Of a stretch of 64,000 nt of DNA, positions 1-8,449 are shown in pieces (the stretch's first letter is position 1; the number at the start of each line of letters is the position of its first letter). Made by a program: the position numbers and the translations under genes. This DNA is from an uncultured Blautia sp. Lineage in GTDB: Bacteria; Bacillota; Clostridia; Lachnospirales; Lachnospiraceae. A model generated the notes under the pieces. It had not been told where the DNA came from and searched no databases. It saw only the letters and a program-made list of their open reading frames with translations. Where the stretch lies: the NCBI GenBank assembly GCA_934364795.1, contig CAKRMK010000017.1:1-64000 (forward strand), written 5' to 3'.

Positions 1-38
1 CGCTGGGCTTCTCTGCTATGTATAAAGCTTTTGACATA

Positions 39-794
39 TTATTTATCTGCACTCATCTTTCTTAATGGCCATGCCAGCAAAATGGCTCCTCCCACCATAT
101 TTCCAAGTGTTACGATCAGCATGCTCTTCAGCATAAGACCAACGGAAACGCCATCTACCAGATTAAGGCTTACTACGAAAATTCCCATATTCGCAATGCA
201 GTGTTCAAATCCGCTGAAAACAAATGCAGAAATACACATCACGATCATAAGGAATTTACCTGTTTCACTTTTCAGTTTGATTCCGCAGAGCACACCAAGG
301 CATACAAAGAAATTACAAAGTACTGCCCTGAAAAACATCTGACCTACAGGAATGGTCAGCTTGTTGTTAATAAAGCCTGCGAAATAATCACCAGTGCCGG
401 ATGCTCCCGCCCATACAAAAAACAGGGCAAAAATCGCACATCCAACAAAGTTTCCAAGGTAGCTTACCAGCCATACCTTGCCTGCATCCTTCCAGGATAC
501 ACTCTTGTCATAGGCGCCAAATGCCATTACCAGGTTGTTGCCTGTAAACAGCTCACCGCCTACCAGACTGATCAGAAGGACTGCAATGGAGAATACCAGA
601 GCCCCAAGAAATTTCCCCCACGCCGGATCAGATCCTGAAAATACATTTCCGGCTACGTTACTGTAAATGACAGCCACATCAATAAAGAAGCCAGCCATCA
701 CAGCACGAAGAAAATACTTCAGGAAATTGGTGTTCAGCAGACCGATCTTGTTTTTGGCTGCATTTGAGACTTTTTGTACATCTTCATAATTCAT
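39..794 (-). CDS. Formate/nitrite transporter (FNT) family protein
   Basis: A 251-residue polytopic membrane protein of the formate/nitrite channel family. These pentameric inner-membrane channels pass formate, nitrite or hydrosulfide. Six hydrophobic segments can be read, with the family-typical stretch around GGELFTGNNLVMAFG in the middle. The start at 794 is chosen over an in-frame GTG at 803 because GGAGG lies 8 nt before it. It has its own promoter (TTGTGG, 17 bp, TATAAT) and looks monocistronic. In a fermenter, formate export or uptake is the likely role; the substrate is inference. Bases 1-38 downstream hold nothing recognisable. Confidence 0.9.
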   Translation of the reverse strand: MNYEDVQKVSNAAKNKIGLLNTNFLKYFLRAVMAGFFIDVAVIYSNVAGNVFSGSDPAWGKFLGALVFSIAVLLISLVGGELFTGNNLVMAFGAYDKSVSWKDAGKVWLVSYLGNFVGCAIFALFFVWAGASGTGDYFAGFINNKLTIPVGQMFFRAVLCNFFVCLGVLCGIKLKSETGKFLMIVMCISAFVFSGFEHCIANMGIFVVSLNLVDGVSVGLMLKSMLIVTLGNMVGGAILLAWPLRKMSADK

Positions 795-822
795 AAAAAA
801 CACCTCCGCTTTGTTTTTTCAC

Positions 823-851
823 ATTATAACACTTTGGTGCATTGTCCACAA
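823..851 (-). promoter_or_regulatory. Sigma-A promoter of the FNT gene
   Basis: On the minus strand TTGTGG (846-851) and TATAAT (823-828) are separated by 17 bp, about 30 bp upstream of the start codon. Confidence 0.6.
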
Positions 852-882
852 TAGAAAATGATAATTTTTTATCAATTAGGAC

Positions 883-2010
883 TTATTTCACAAAAATAAG
901 ATGCTTTTTTTGTAACTCTGTCACTCTTCCTATTAACGCACAGGGAAGTGACAACCCTTCCAGTCTCTCCATGGCTGTAGCTGCATCCTCTGGATCCATG
1001 CTAAGAAGAAGCCCTCCTGATGTCTGGGGATCAAACACAAGATCCTCTCTTTCCGGCAATTGCTCTGTCACACTGGCATCTGCACGCTTCTTATCATCAG
1101 AACCATCTTCTGTTCCATTCGCTATAGTGTCCGGATCCGCATTTCTCCATAGGAATTCACAATCTTTCTCTGCAAATTCCCGGTTACGGTATGCACCTGC
1201 CGGTAAAAATCCCATAGATGCATACTCAAGGGCTCCCGCCATAACAGGAAGCGCACTAAGAGAAATGCAAAAGCTTACGTCACTTCCTCCTGCCATCTCA
1301 AGGGCATGTCCCGCAAGCCCGAAGCCTGTCACATCTGTACAGGCATGAACACGAAGATCGGCCACCAGATCTCTGGCATATTTATTTAAGGTTACCATAA
1401 CAGCCGCAGCACTGGCTGCCTCCTTTTCAGACGCCATCTCTCCTTTCACTGCTGTAGAAAGGATTCCGGTACCAAGGGGTTTGGTCAGAATCAGGACGTC
1501 TCCTGCTTTTGCTCCCACATTTTTCCACATGGAGGAGGGATTTACAAAGCCAGTGACACAAAGTCCGTATTTTGGCTCATCGTCCTGAATGGTATGTCCT
1601 CCTGCAAGAGTTGCTCCTGCTTCCATTACCTTATCTGCGCCGCCTCTTAATATCTCTCCCAGTATTTCCGGATCAAGGCAATTGGGAAATGCTGCAATGT
1701 TCAGTGCCAGCTTGGGTTCTCCGCCCATGGCATATACATCACTTAACGCATTGGCAGCTGCGATCTGTCCAAAGGTATAAGGATCGTCCACAATAGGCGT
1801 AAAGAAATCCACCGTCTGAATCATTGCAAGCTCATCGGATATCTGATATACGGCAGCATCGTCAGAAGACTCTGTTCCTACTAACAAATTACTATCATAA
1901 AATTTCGGCAGCTTACCCAGAACCTGGGCAAGGGTCCCCGGACCAACCTTCGCCGCTCATCCAGAAGTATGGGCATACTGTGTAAGACGGATTCTCTCTC
2001 TGTCGCTCAT
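883..2010 (-). CDS. selD: Selenide, water dikinase SelD, selenocysteine-containing (TGA at 1957-1959 read as Sec18)
   Basis: SelD makes selenophosphate from selenide and ATP, the selenium donor for selenocysteine and other selenium modifications. Plain translation gives only an ORF from 1887, which lacks the catalytic N-terminus. Extending in frame to the ATG at 2010, with AAGGAGGTGAG just upstream, gives 375 codons with one internal TGA at codon 18. The context is TSG-U-AAKVGPGTL: U is at the position of the catalytic Cys/Sec and K21 is the essential lysine. A bacterial SECIS-like hairpin follows the TGA at once. The rest is canonical, with DDAAVY, DFFTPIVDDPYTFGQIAA and GGHT motifs. Automated calls will report a truncated gene or pseudogene. 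The host should therefore carry selA, selB and selC. Confidence 0.95.
1927..1954 (-). promoter_or_regulatory. SECIS-like hairpin for Sec insertion in selD
   Basis: Starting 3 nt after the TGA, the transcript can pair GGC-G-AAG with CTTGCC. Above this is a GTT bulge, then GGTC pairs with GACC around a CGGG loop. A G-containing apical loop with a bulged U below it is the layout expected of a bacterial SECIS. This is folding by eye. Confidence 0.75.
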
Positions 2011-2032
2011 GGACTCACCTCCTTATTTTCAA

Positions 2033-2054
2033 ACAGACACTAAACCGTGTCTGT
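2033..2054 (-). terminator. Weak hairpin between asd and selD
   Basis: ACAGACAC pairs with GTGTCTGT around a six-base loop. The minus-strand T run is only three bases, so it may be a weak terminator or attenuator just ahead of the selD ribosome binding site. Confidence 0.4.
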
Positions 2055-2118
2055 ATTTTAACATGAATCCCACTTTCCGTAAACGGTCATTTGGAATAAA
2101 AAAGGAGAATGCTACCTG

Positions 2119-2260
2119 GAGCCTGTTTGAAACATGCTCTAATTCGATAACATCCCCCTGTTTTTCTCCAGCTGATTTTTCTTACATCCTTCTGGCAAAA
2201 CGTGCCAAAAACCACTCTGGCAATCTGCACGCTCCACTTTACGAAAGATTATTTTGCCTG
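2119..2260 (-). repeat. Dispersed palindromic repeat, diverged copy at the 3' end of asd
   Basis: 2119-2142 holds both element ends fused (GAGCCTGTTTGAAA then ATGCTCTAA). 2221-2260 matches the element core (CAATCTGCACGCTCCACTTT, compare CAATCTGCACGCCCCACTTT in other copies). The asd stop codon at 2249 lies inside the core. Confidence 0.65.
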
Positions 2261-3334
2261 GATATATCCCTGTGCTTTCAGTGTTTCTGCACAAAGTACA
2301 GCACCGCCTGCAGCACCTCTTACTGTGTTATGGGAAAGTCCGATAAACTTCCAGTCGTAAACAGTATCCTCACGAAGTCTTCCGATAGATACACCCATTC
2401 CGTTCTCAAAGTTTACATCCTCTGTAACCTGTGGACGGTTGTCCTCTTCCAGATACTGGATGAACTGCTTCGGAGCGCTTGGAAGATTCAGCTCCTGAGG
2501 AACTCCCTTAAATTCAACAAGTGCTTTTACAAGCTGCTCTTTGGTAGGGTTCTTTCTGAATTTTACAAATGCAGCTGCTGTATGTCCGTTCAGGATCGGC
2601 ACACGTACACACTGGCAGGTGATAACCGGCTCTTTTGCAGGAACGATCACACCGTCCTCAACTTTACCCCAGATACGAAGAGGCTCTTTCTCACTCTTCT
2701 CTTCCTCACCACCGATGTATGGAATGATGTTGTGTTCCATCTCCGGCCAGTCTTTGAAAGTCTTTCCAGCTCCGGAAATTGCCTGGTATGTAGTTGCAAC
2801 AACTTCATATGGCTCAAATTCTTTCCATGCTGTCAGGGCAGGTGCATAGCTCTGGATAGAGCAGTTTGGCTTAACAGCAATAAAGCCTCTCTTTGTTCCA
2901 AGACGTTTCTTCTGGTACTGGATTACCTCAAAATGCTCAGGGTTGATTTCCGGAATTACCATAGGAACATCCGGTGTCCATCTGTGGGCACTGTTATTGG
3001 AAACAACTGGTGTCTCTGTCTTTGCGTAAGCTTCCTCAATGGCTTTGATCTCATCTTTGGACATATCTACAGCAGAGAATACGAAGTCAACTGTCGCTGC
3101 AACCTTCTCTACCTCATTTACGTTCATAACAACAAGCTTCTTAACAGCTTCCGGCATCGGAGTATCCATTTTCCATCTGCCGCCTACAGCATCCTCATAA
3201 GTCTTTCCTGCACTTCTCGGGCTTGCTGCAACAGTCACAACCTCAAACCACGGATGGTTCTCTAACAGGGAAATAAATCTCTGACCTACCATTCCGGTAG
3301 CACCTAAAATACCGACTCTAAGCTTTTCACTCAT
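2249..3334 (-). CDS. asd: Aspartate-semialdehyde dehydrogenase
   Basis: Reduces aspartyl phosphate to aspartate semialdehyde with NADPH, the branch point to lysine/diaminopimelate, threonine and methionine. At 361 residues it is the longer archaeal/fungal-type Asd seen in many Clostridia. The N-terminal GATGMVGQRF is the NADP-binding loop, the catalytic Cys lies in KPNCSIQSY, and a conserved His follows in the C-terminal catalytic half. GAGGAG lies 7 nt before the ATG. The stop codon sits inside a diverged copy of the dispersed repeat. It fits functionally with metA at 34.5 kb. It is followed by selD on the same strand after a weak hairpin, so partial co-transcription is possible. Confidence 0.95.
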   Translation of the reverse strand: MSEKLRVGILGATGMVGQRFISLLENHPWFEVVTVAASPRSAGKTYEDAVGGRWKMDTPMPEAVKKLVVMNVNEVEKVAATVDFVFSAVDMSKDEIKAIEEAYAKTETPVVSNNSAHRWTPDVPMVIPEINPEHFEVIQYQKKRLGTKRGFIAVKPNCSIQSYAPALTAWKEFEPYEVVATTYQAISGAGKTFKDWPEMEHNIIPYIGGEEEKSEKEPLRIWGKVEDGVIVPAKEPVITCQCVRVPILNGHTAAAFVKFRKNPTKEQLVKALVEFKGVPQELNLPSAPKQFIQYLEEDNRPQVTEDVNFENGMGVSIGRLREDTVYDWKFIGLSHNTVRGAAGGAVLCAETLKAQGYIQAK

Positions 3335-3458
3335 AACAACATCTCCTCATTCTTTCCTCTGCGTACATGTGTATTTCTATGACATACTATACCATGTGTG
3401 TAAAAAATGCAAGTACTTTCTTGATTTTTATCAAATTAAAGTGCTAAAAAATTAAAAT

Positions 3459-4838
3459 CTAATTTTCTTCCAGGTATTTTCTGTTTCCTGCAATTACCTT
3501 TTCCATCACATCAGGTCCTGGAGCACCAAGTGTTGTTCGCTTTTCCACACAGGTTTTCATACTGATTGCATCATAAATATCCTGTTCAAATACAGGGCTG
3601 ATTTCTTTGTATTCTGCAAGAGACATCTCATCCAGGGAAATTCCCTTATCAATACATTTTAATACCAGCTGGCCTACGATTCCATGTGCATCCCTGAAAG
3701 GCACACCATGGTTCACCAGATAATCAGCTGCATCTGTAGCGTTAGTGAAACCGTTCTTTGCACTTGCTTCCATATTGTCTTTATTAAACTGCATGGTGGA
3801 CACCATACCTGTAAACAATGCCAGGCAGCCCTTTACCGTATCAATAGCATCAAAGGTAAGCTCCTTGTCCTCCTGCATATCTTTATTATATGCCAGCGGG
3901 ATTCCTTTCATAGTCGTAAGCATGGAAGTCAGGGCACCATAAACACGGCCTGTTTTTCCTCTTACCAGCTCTGCAATATCCGGATTCTTTTTCTGTGGCA
4001 TAATACTGCTTCCTGTGCTGTATGCATCATCAATTTCCACAAAACGGTATTCATTGGAATTCCACAGAATGATCTCTTCGGAAAAACGGCTAAGATGCAT
4101 CATAATGGTAGAAAGCGCAGATAAAAGCTCGATCACATAATCCCTGTCAGAAACGGAATCCATACTGTTTCTGGTGGGTTCATCAAAATCAAGCAGCAAG
4201 GCTGTATACTCACGGTCAAGTGGATAAGTGGTTCCTGCAAGAGCCCCTGCTCCAAGAGGGCAGGTATTCATTCTCCTTCGGATATCAAAAAGACGTCCTC
4301 TGTCTCTTCTGAACATCTCGAAATAAGCGCCTACATGATGTGCAAGTGTTACCGGCTGGGCCTTCTGCAAATGGGTAAAGCCTGGCATATAGGTATGCAC
4401 ATTTTCTTCCATGATCTTCTGCAGTGCCTGAAGAAGTGCTTTTACCTCCTGGTCAATGGCATCGATCTCATCACGGACATAAAGCTTCATATCCAGTGCA
4501 ACCTGGTCATTACGGCTTCTTCCTGTATGAAGCTTCTTTCCAGGATCTCCAATACGGTCTATCAGATTTGCCTCTACAAAGCTGTGGATATCTTCATATT
4601 CAGATGTAATTGCAAGTTTTCCTGCTTTTACATCCTCCAGAATTCCCTCCAGCCCTTCAAGGATCTGGTCTCTCTCTTTCTCTGTAAGGATTCCCTGCTT
4701 TGCAAGCATTTTTACATGTGCCTTGCTTCCGCGGATATCCTGCTCATAAAATTTCTGATCAAATGAAATGGACGCATTGAAATTATAAACCAGTTTGTCG
4801 GTTTCTTTGGTAAAACGTCCTCCCCAAAGCTGTGCCAT
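3459..4838 (-). CDS. argH: Argininosuccinate lyase
   Basis: Final step of arginine synthesis: argininosuccinate to arginine and fumarate. The 459-residue protein begins MAQLWGGRF, the usual ArgH N-terminus. An in-frame ATG 14 codons upstream is rejected because GAGGAAAG lies 7-8 nt before the ATG at 4838. Family signatures are visible: HTGRSRNDQV, the catalytic-loop GSSIMPQKKNPD, and TTLGAPGPD near the C-terminus. argG is not next to it, so it appears to be a single-gene unit with about 175 bp of AT-rich upstream sequence. Confidence 0.96.
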   Translation of the reverse strand: MAQLWGGRFTKETDKLVYNFNASISFDQKFYEQDIRGSKAHVKMLAKQGILTEKERDQILEGLEGILEDVKAGKLAITSEYEDIHSFVEANLIDRIGDPGKKLHTGRSRNDQVALDMKLYVRDEIDAIDQEVKALLQALQKIMEENVHTYMPGFTHLQKAQPVTLAHHVGAYFEMFRRDRGRLFDIRRRMNTCPLGAGALAGTTYPLDREYTALLLDFDEPTRNSMDSVSDRDYVIELLSALSTIMMHLSRFSEEIILWNSNEYRFVEIDDAYSTGSSIMPQKKNPDIAELVRGKTGRVYGALTSMLTTMKGIPLAYNKDMQEDKELTFDAIDTVKGCLALFTGMVSTMQFNKDNMEASAKNGFTNATDAADYLVNHGVPFRDAHGIVGQLVLKCIDKGISLDEMSLAEYKEISPVFEQDIYDAISMKTCVEKRTTLGAPGPDVMEKVIAGNRKYLEEN

Positions 4839-4994
4839 AAATCTTTCCTCGTTTCTTGTGTATTTCCTGCGAAAAAGCATTTTACCAATTTTTATCAGCT
4901 GTTCCGCAAACTCTTTTTAACTTTAATACATTCAAGTGCTAGTTTAACATACTTTTTCCTAATTGCAAAGAGAATTTCCCAAGTTTTTCTGTTC

Positions 4995-5057
4995 CTAGAT
5001 CATGCCCCAAAAATCATTCCCGTAAGCTGCACGCCCCACCTTGCGGGAGATTTTGCA
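4995..5057 (-). repeat. Dispersed palindromic repeat, half copy overlapping the queH 3' end
   Basis: Reverse complement matches the right half of the full element at 61569-61732: a GCAAAATC-like start, CCGCAAGGTGGGGCGTGCAG, GGGAATGATTTTT, ending near a TAG-type terminus. It encodes the last 14 residues of QueH and its stop. Confidence 0.75.
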
Positions 5058-5703
5058 TTTGCTTTTCCATTTGCTTTTCCATGCTTTCTCTTTTTGAGAA
5101 AATGCATCCGCAGTAATTCTGCCTGTACAGACCATATTCATGGGACAGTTCAATGGAACGTTTGTATCCGTTCTTTTTTTTGAAATCAGAAGGAAGATGC
5201 TCCACCTTATAGATCTGTGCCAGCTCCTCTCCGATTTCATTAATCTTTCCTGCATTCTTTAAAGGACTGATAGAAAGGGTTGTGGTAAAATAGTCATAAC
5301 CGCCCTCTTTAGCCAGTCTGGCAGCTGCCTCCATACGAAGCCGGTAGCATTTAAAGCATCGTTCTTTGCCCTCCGGTGCATCCTCAAGCCCCTTTGCCAT
5401 AGCATAAAAATCTTCCGGCTTATATTCTCCCTCCACCAGATCCACCGGATGAACAAATTCCATTTCACTGATCAGCCTGCGGATCTCTGCCACTCTTTTT
5501 TCATATTCCACTTTTGGAGAAATATTGGGATTATAAAAAAACACTGTAACAGAAAAAAACCTGGAAAGATATTCCAGGACATAACTGCTGCAGGGTGCAC
5601 AGCAGGCGTGAAGGAAAAGTCTTGGAACCTTTCCCTCCTTTTGCTGCTGTTCTATTAATTTTTCAAGCTCTTTTTGATAATTTACATTTGCCAATTCTCT
5701 CAC
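5014..5703 (-). CDS. queH: Epoxyqueuosine reductase QueH
   Basis: Non-orthologous replacement of QueG (formerly DUF208): reduces epoxyqueuosine to queuosine in tRNA using an Fe-S cluster and a second metal. The 229 residues show the diagnostic HACCAPCSSY near residue 32, ERCFKCYRLRM near 115, and YCGC near 198. It starts at GTG 5703 inside the psd 3' end (41-bp overlap); a TTG at 5694 is a possible alternative. The C-terminus is odd. After the conserved FSKRES come two 12-bp tandem units (5057-5080, encoding MEKQ repeats), then the dispersed repeat, which encodes QNLPQGGACSLRE and the stop. The tail is thus probably not ancestral. Confidence 0.93.
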   Translation of the reverse strand: MRELANVNYQKELEKLIEQQQKEGKVPRLFLHACCAPCSSYVLEYLSRFFSVTVFFYNPNISPKVEYEKRVAEIRRLISEMEFVHPVDLVEGEYKPEDFYAMAKGLEDAPEGKERCFKCYRLRMEAAARLAKEGGYDYFTTTLSISPLKNAGKINEIGEELAQIYKVEHLPSDFKKKNGYKRSIELSHEYGLYRQNYCGCIFSKRESMEKQMEKQMQNLPQGGACSLRE

Positions 5704-6544
5704 CCATTCTTACAATTGTTTCGTAACCGTTTTCCGAATTCTCTACCAGATCTGCATCCAGCCTTACCTTTCCATTCTGAAGAAGCAATACTACTGTGGA
5801 ACCGCCAAATTCGAAATAACCTTTTTCGTCACCTTTTTTCACCTGGCAGACAGCCGGCTCTTTGTTTGTTATTTTTCCAACCATCATGGCGCCCACTTCC
5901 ATCATCACAATGGTTCCAAACTGTTCTGTTCTAAGCAGGCAGTATTCCCGTGTATTCTCATGATAAATGGGATATACTTCATTGGCTGCCGGATTTACAG
6001 TGTGAAAAACGCCTGGAATCTTCACAGCCGCAGATTTCTTCCCATCAGCCACATAACAATAATGGTGATAATCATCCACAGTCAGGCGCAGAATTACGGC
6101 ATAGCCGCCAAGATACCGCTTTGCCAGTTTCTTATTTCTAAGAAGCTGCTCCAGGGTATAAGGCGTATCCTTTATAAAAAAACGGGAATCACTTCCGATT
6201 CTGCTTACCGTCACCTTGCCGTCGCAGGGACTGATCAGAACACTGTCATCCTCAGCCACAGGGCGCTGCCCCTGTTTCAGGCTTCTTGTAAAAAAGTCAT
6301 TATAAGAACGAAATTTCTGTCTGGTACATACAGAAAGATCTATGTGGTTACGTTTTACAAATCCCGGTATCATTCTGGCAGAAAACCGGGTATTTAAAAA
6401 CCAGCCCCCAAGCCGGGTAACAAATGGCTGAACCATTACTTTCAGGCAAATGCGCCCGCCCCGGTCATTGTAAAGATGGCGCAGAAATTTATCCTGGCTG
6501 TTTTCTTCTATGGTAATATTACCTTTTCTGTCTATATATTTCAT
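5663..6544 (-). CDS. psd: Phosphatidylserine decarboxylase proenzyme
   Basis: Converts phosphatidylserine to phosphatidylethanolamine at the membrane. At 293 residues it is a typical full-length proenzyme. The pyruvoyl self-cleavage site is the GGST motif in YFEFGGSTVVLL near residue 248; other family segments are SPCDGKVT and DDYHHY near the middle. GGGAGG precedes the ATG. It lies 37 nt downstream of pssA on the same strand, so serine addition and decarboxylation are encoded consecutively. It overlaps queH by 41 bp. Confidence 0.95.
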   Translation of the reverse strand: MKYIDRKGNITIEENSQDKFLRHLYNDRGGRICLKVMVQPFVTRLGGWFLNTRFSARMIPGFVKRNHIDLSVCTRQKFRSYNDFFTRSLKQGQRPVAEDDSVLISPCDGKVTVSRIGSDSRFFIKDTPYTLEQLLRNKKLAKRYLGGYAVILRLTVDDYHHYCYVADGKKSAAVKIPGVFHTVNPAANEVYPIYHENTREYCLLRTEQFGTIVMMEVGAMMVGKITNKEPAVCQVKKGDEKGYFEFGGSTVVLLLQNGKVRLDADLVENSENGYETIVRMGERIGKCKLSKRA

Positions 6545-6581
6545 AGTACCTCCCTGATTCCCAAAGGCTTTCTGCGAAGAA

Positions 6582-7199
6582 TCAAAGTAAATGAAACATC
6601 ATAGAAAGTGCCAGGGCTACAAGTGCCACCAGAAGAATCACCATAGGATTCTGTGGTTTTTTTACTTTAATGTCGCTGATAAAGAGAACACCTACCACAA
6701 TCACAGCCACATGGATCACCAGCAGAAAATTCTTCCCGCAGCTTTTTCGTAAAAGATAAAGGAAAGGAAGAATGATTGCCATAGATGTAATCGGCAGGCC
6801 CTGATAATACTGGCGAAGCTCTGAAGTCTCATTCTGTCTCTTCTCTTCCATTACGTTAAAATAGCCAAGACGGATAACAGATGCCACGCAGTACAGACTT
6901 AAAATAATAATTCCCGGAATGTGGTTCATTCCCAGGCAGTAACAGATCATTGACGGAAATACGCCAAAACATACCACATCGCAAAGAGAATCAATCTGAA
7001 TTCCAAACTTCTTCTCATCGTCAGTACGGTTTTTCTTGGTACGGGCAATCTTCCCGTCAAACATATCACAAAGTCCGGATAACGCCAGACACAAAATCGC
7101 AACCTTAAAATCTCCCTCCAGTGCCCTTGTCATACCAACTACTGAAATAGCAAGGCTTATGTAGGTGAGTACCACTGTATAATCATAAAATCCAAGCAT
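6582..7199 (-). CDS. pssA: CDP-diacylglycerol--serine O-phosphatidyltransferase
   Basis: Integral membrane enzyme joining CDP-diacylglycerol and serine to make phosphatidylserine. The CDP-alcohol phosphatidyltransferase signature is complete: D-x-x-DGKIAR, then G, then D-x-x-x-D (DMFDGKIARTKK ... FGIQIDSLCD), residues about 50-80, followed by several membrane segments. The start at 7199 (MLGFYDYTVV) is preferred over 7235 because AAGGAG lies 10 nt before it and it is the natural N-terminus. The longer form would overlap the upstream gene. It feeds directly into Psd. Confidence 0.92.
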   Translation of the reverse strand: MLGFYDYTVVLTYISLAISVVGMTRALEGDFKVAILCLALSGLCDMFDGKIARTKKNRTDDEKKFGIQIDSLCDVVCFGVFPSMICYCLGMNHIPGIIILSLYCVASVIRLGYFNVMEEKRQNETSELRQYYQGLPITSMAIILPFLYLLRKSCGKNFLLVIHVAVIVVGVLFISDIKVKKPQNPMVILLVALVALALSMMFHLL

Positions 7200-7200
7200 A

Positions 7201-8271
7201 TCATTTTTCTCCTTTTTCAAACGTTCTTCCTTCATCGCAGCTCATCATATCCTTCGTATTTCTTTTTCCTATGGTCATATGCGCCACACAGGTCATCAGT
7301 GCACTGATCATCATTTGTCCATAATAGGAAATTCCACGGCTTAAAAGCATGGACGGCAGTAACAGTTTCCCGAATACCGGTACAAACATTACCATGTACA
7401 GTGTCTCACTGATTCCCATGCCTCCCGGAAGGGGGAGCATATCCACTGATACAGAAATCACAGCCTGTAAAATCGTAACTGTGAGGATTCCATATTCATG
7501 AAGCCCCAAAGCCCGGTAAACCCAGTAAGTTACTGTAAATAAAATACATCTTTGTACAAATGTGATCACAAATACATTCCATATGATCCTTTTGTGACTT
7601 GCCCAGAAAGCGGCTGTGGCATGATACTGATCCATAGATGCTTCCAACTTTTCAAGCCTGGTTTTCTTGGGTCTTAGAATTCTGATATGCTCAATGATCT
7701 TCAGGCCCTTCACCATAATCCACTTGGCAAGGCCAGGTGCAAATACCAGTATCATCATAAATGTAACACAGAACACATTCAGTCCCACGCCAAGATAAAA
7801 GACCCACATATACTCCCCAAGATAGCCGCCTAAAAAATCGCTGCCAAACAGGCTGATCAGCACACCAATTACCACCAGCACCGCCTTGTACGTAATCGTA
7901 ACGATCATCAGCACCAGCGTGGTAACAGGTATGGGAAGTTTATCTTTCTTCATATAAAAAATCTGCATAGGCTGTCCGCCGGACGCGGACGGTGTAATGC
8001 AGCTAAAGAAAAATCCCACAAAAGAGTACAGTGCACAGTGGCTCATTTTCACACTGGCTCCAAGGGTCCTCATCATATAAAAAATGATCACTGATTCTCC
8101 CAGAATAAACAGTACCACGCACACAAGACTTAAAAGCAGATATCTGCTGTCTGCTTCCCTGGCAGTACTGATAATATCCCCAATATCCTTACCACCAAAA
8201 ACGAGATACATGGTAAGGCCAAAAACAATTGCCAGAAATAACAGGTTAAAAACCGTTTGTTTTTTACTCAT
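7201..8271 (-). CDS. Lysylphosphatidylglycerol synthase TM-domain / UPF0104 family membrane protein
   Basis: A 356-residue protein with about eight membrane helices, matching the flippase-like N-terminal half of MprF and the YbhN/AglD group. There is no C-terminal aminoacyl-transferase domain, so it is unlikely to make lysyl-phosphatidylglycerol itself. Recognisable features are the TPSASGGQPMQ loop near residue 95 and the LPLPGGMGISE loop near residue 275. As the first gene of the run into pssA and psd, a role in moving a lipid or lipid-linked molecule across the membrane is a reasonable inference. No strong ribosome binding site is visible. Confidence 0.85.
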   Translation of the reverse strand: MSKKQTVFNLLFLAIVFGLTMYLVFGGKDIGDIISTAREADSRYLLLSLVCVVLFILGESVIIFYMMRTLGASVKMSHCALYSFVGFFFSCITPSASGGQPMQIFYMKKDKLPIPVTTLVLMIVTITYKAVLVVIGVLISLFGSDFLGGYLGEYMWVFYLGVGLNVFCVTFMMILVFAPGLAKWIMVKGLKIIEHIRILRPKKTRLEKLEASMDQYHATAAFWASHKRIIWNVFVITFVQRCILFTVTYWVYRALGLHEYGILTVTILQAVISVSVDMLPLPGGMGISETLYMVMFVPVFGKLLLPSMLLSRGISYYGQMMISALMTCVAHMTIGKRNTKDMMSCDEGRTFEKGEK

Positions 8272-8449
8272 AATCTATATTCTTTCTTAGAGTCTATTTC
8301 AAAAAGTAGATTACCGTTCCCTCCATTCACCAAAAGCGTCTCGCGGAACATTACCTGTGAACAGTAATAAAAATCGTCGCTTCCGTTTCATTATAGCATA
8401 CTCCCCCTTAAAAGCATATCATAAATTATATTAAAATGGAGGTTTCTAT
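8272..8449. other. Divergent intergenic region
   Basis: Separates the flippase-like gene from the ABC ATPase. It contains TTAGAGTCTATTTCAAAAA (8286-8304), resembling one end of the dispersed repeat, and a small hairpin ATTAC-CTGTGAACA-GTAAT. I see no TPP or other riboswitch hallmarks. Confidence 0.4.

Noticed and set aside
883..1887. SelD as a truncated pseudogene
   Set aside because: The in-frame TGA sits exactly at the catalytic residue, with a SECIS-like hairpin and intact upstream codons and ribosome binding site, so Sec decoding is the better reading.
2009..3265. 418-codon plus-strand frame opposite asd
   Set aside because: Antisense to a clear asd gene, no ribosome binding site, composition of a shadow frame.
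8272..8449. Possible TPP riboswitch upstream of the ABC ATPase
   Set aside because: The conserved CUGAGA and ACCUGAU blocks are absent; only small hairpins are present.
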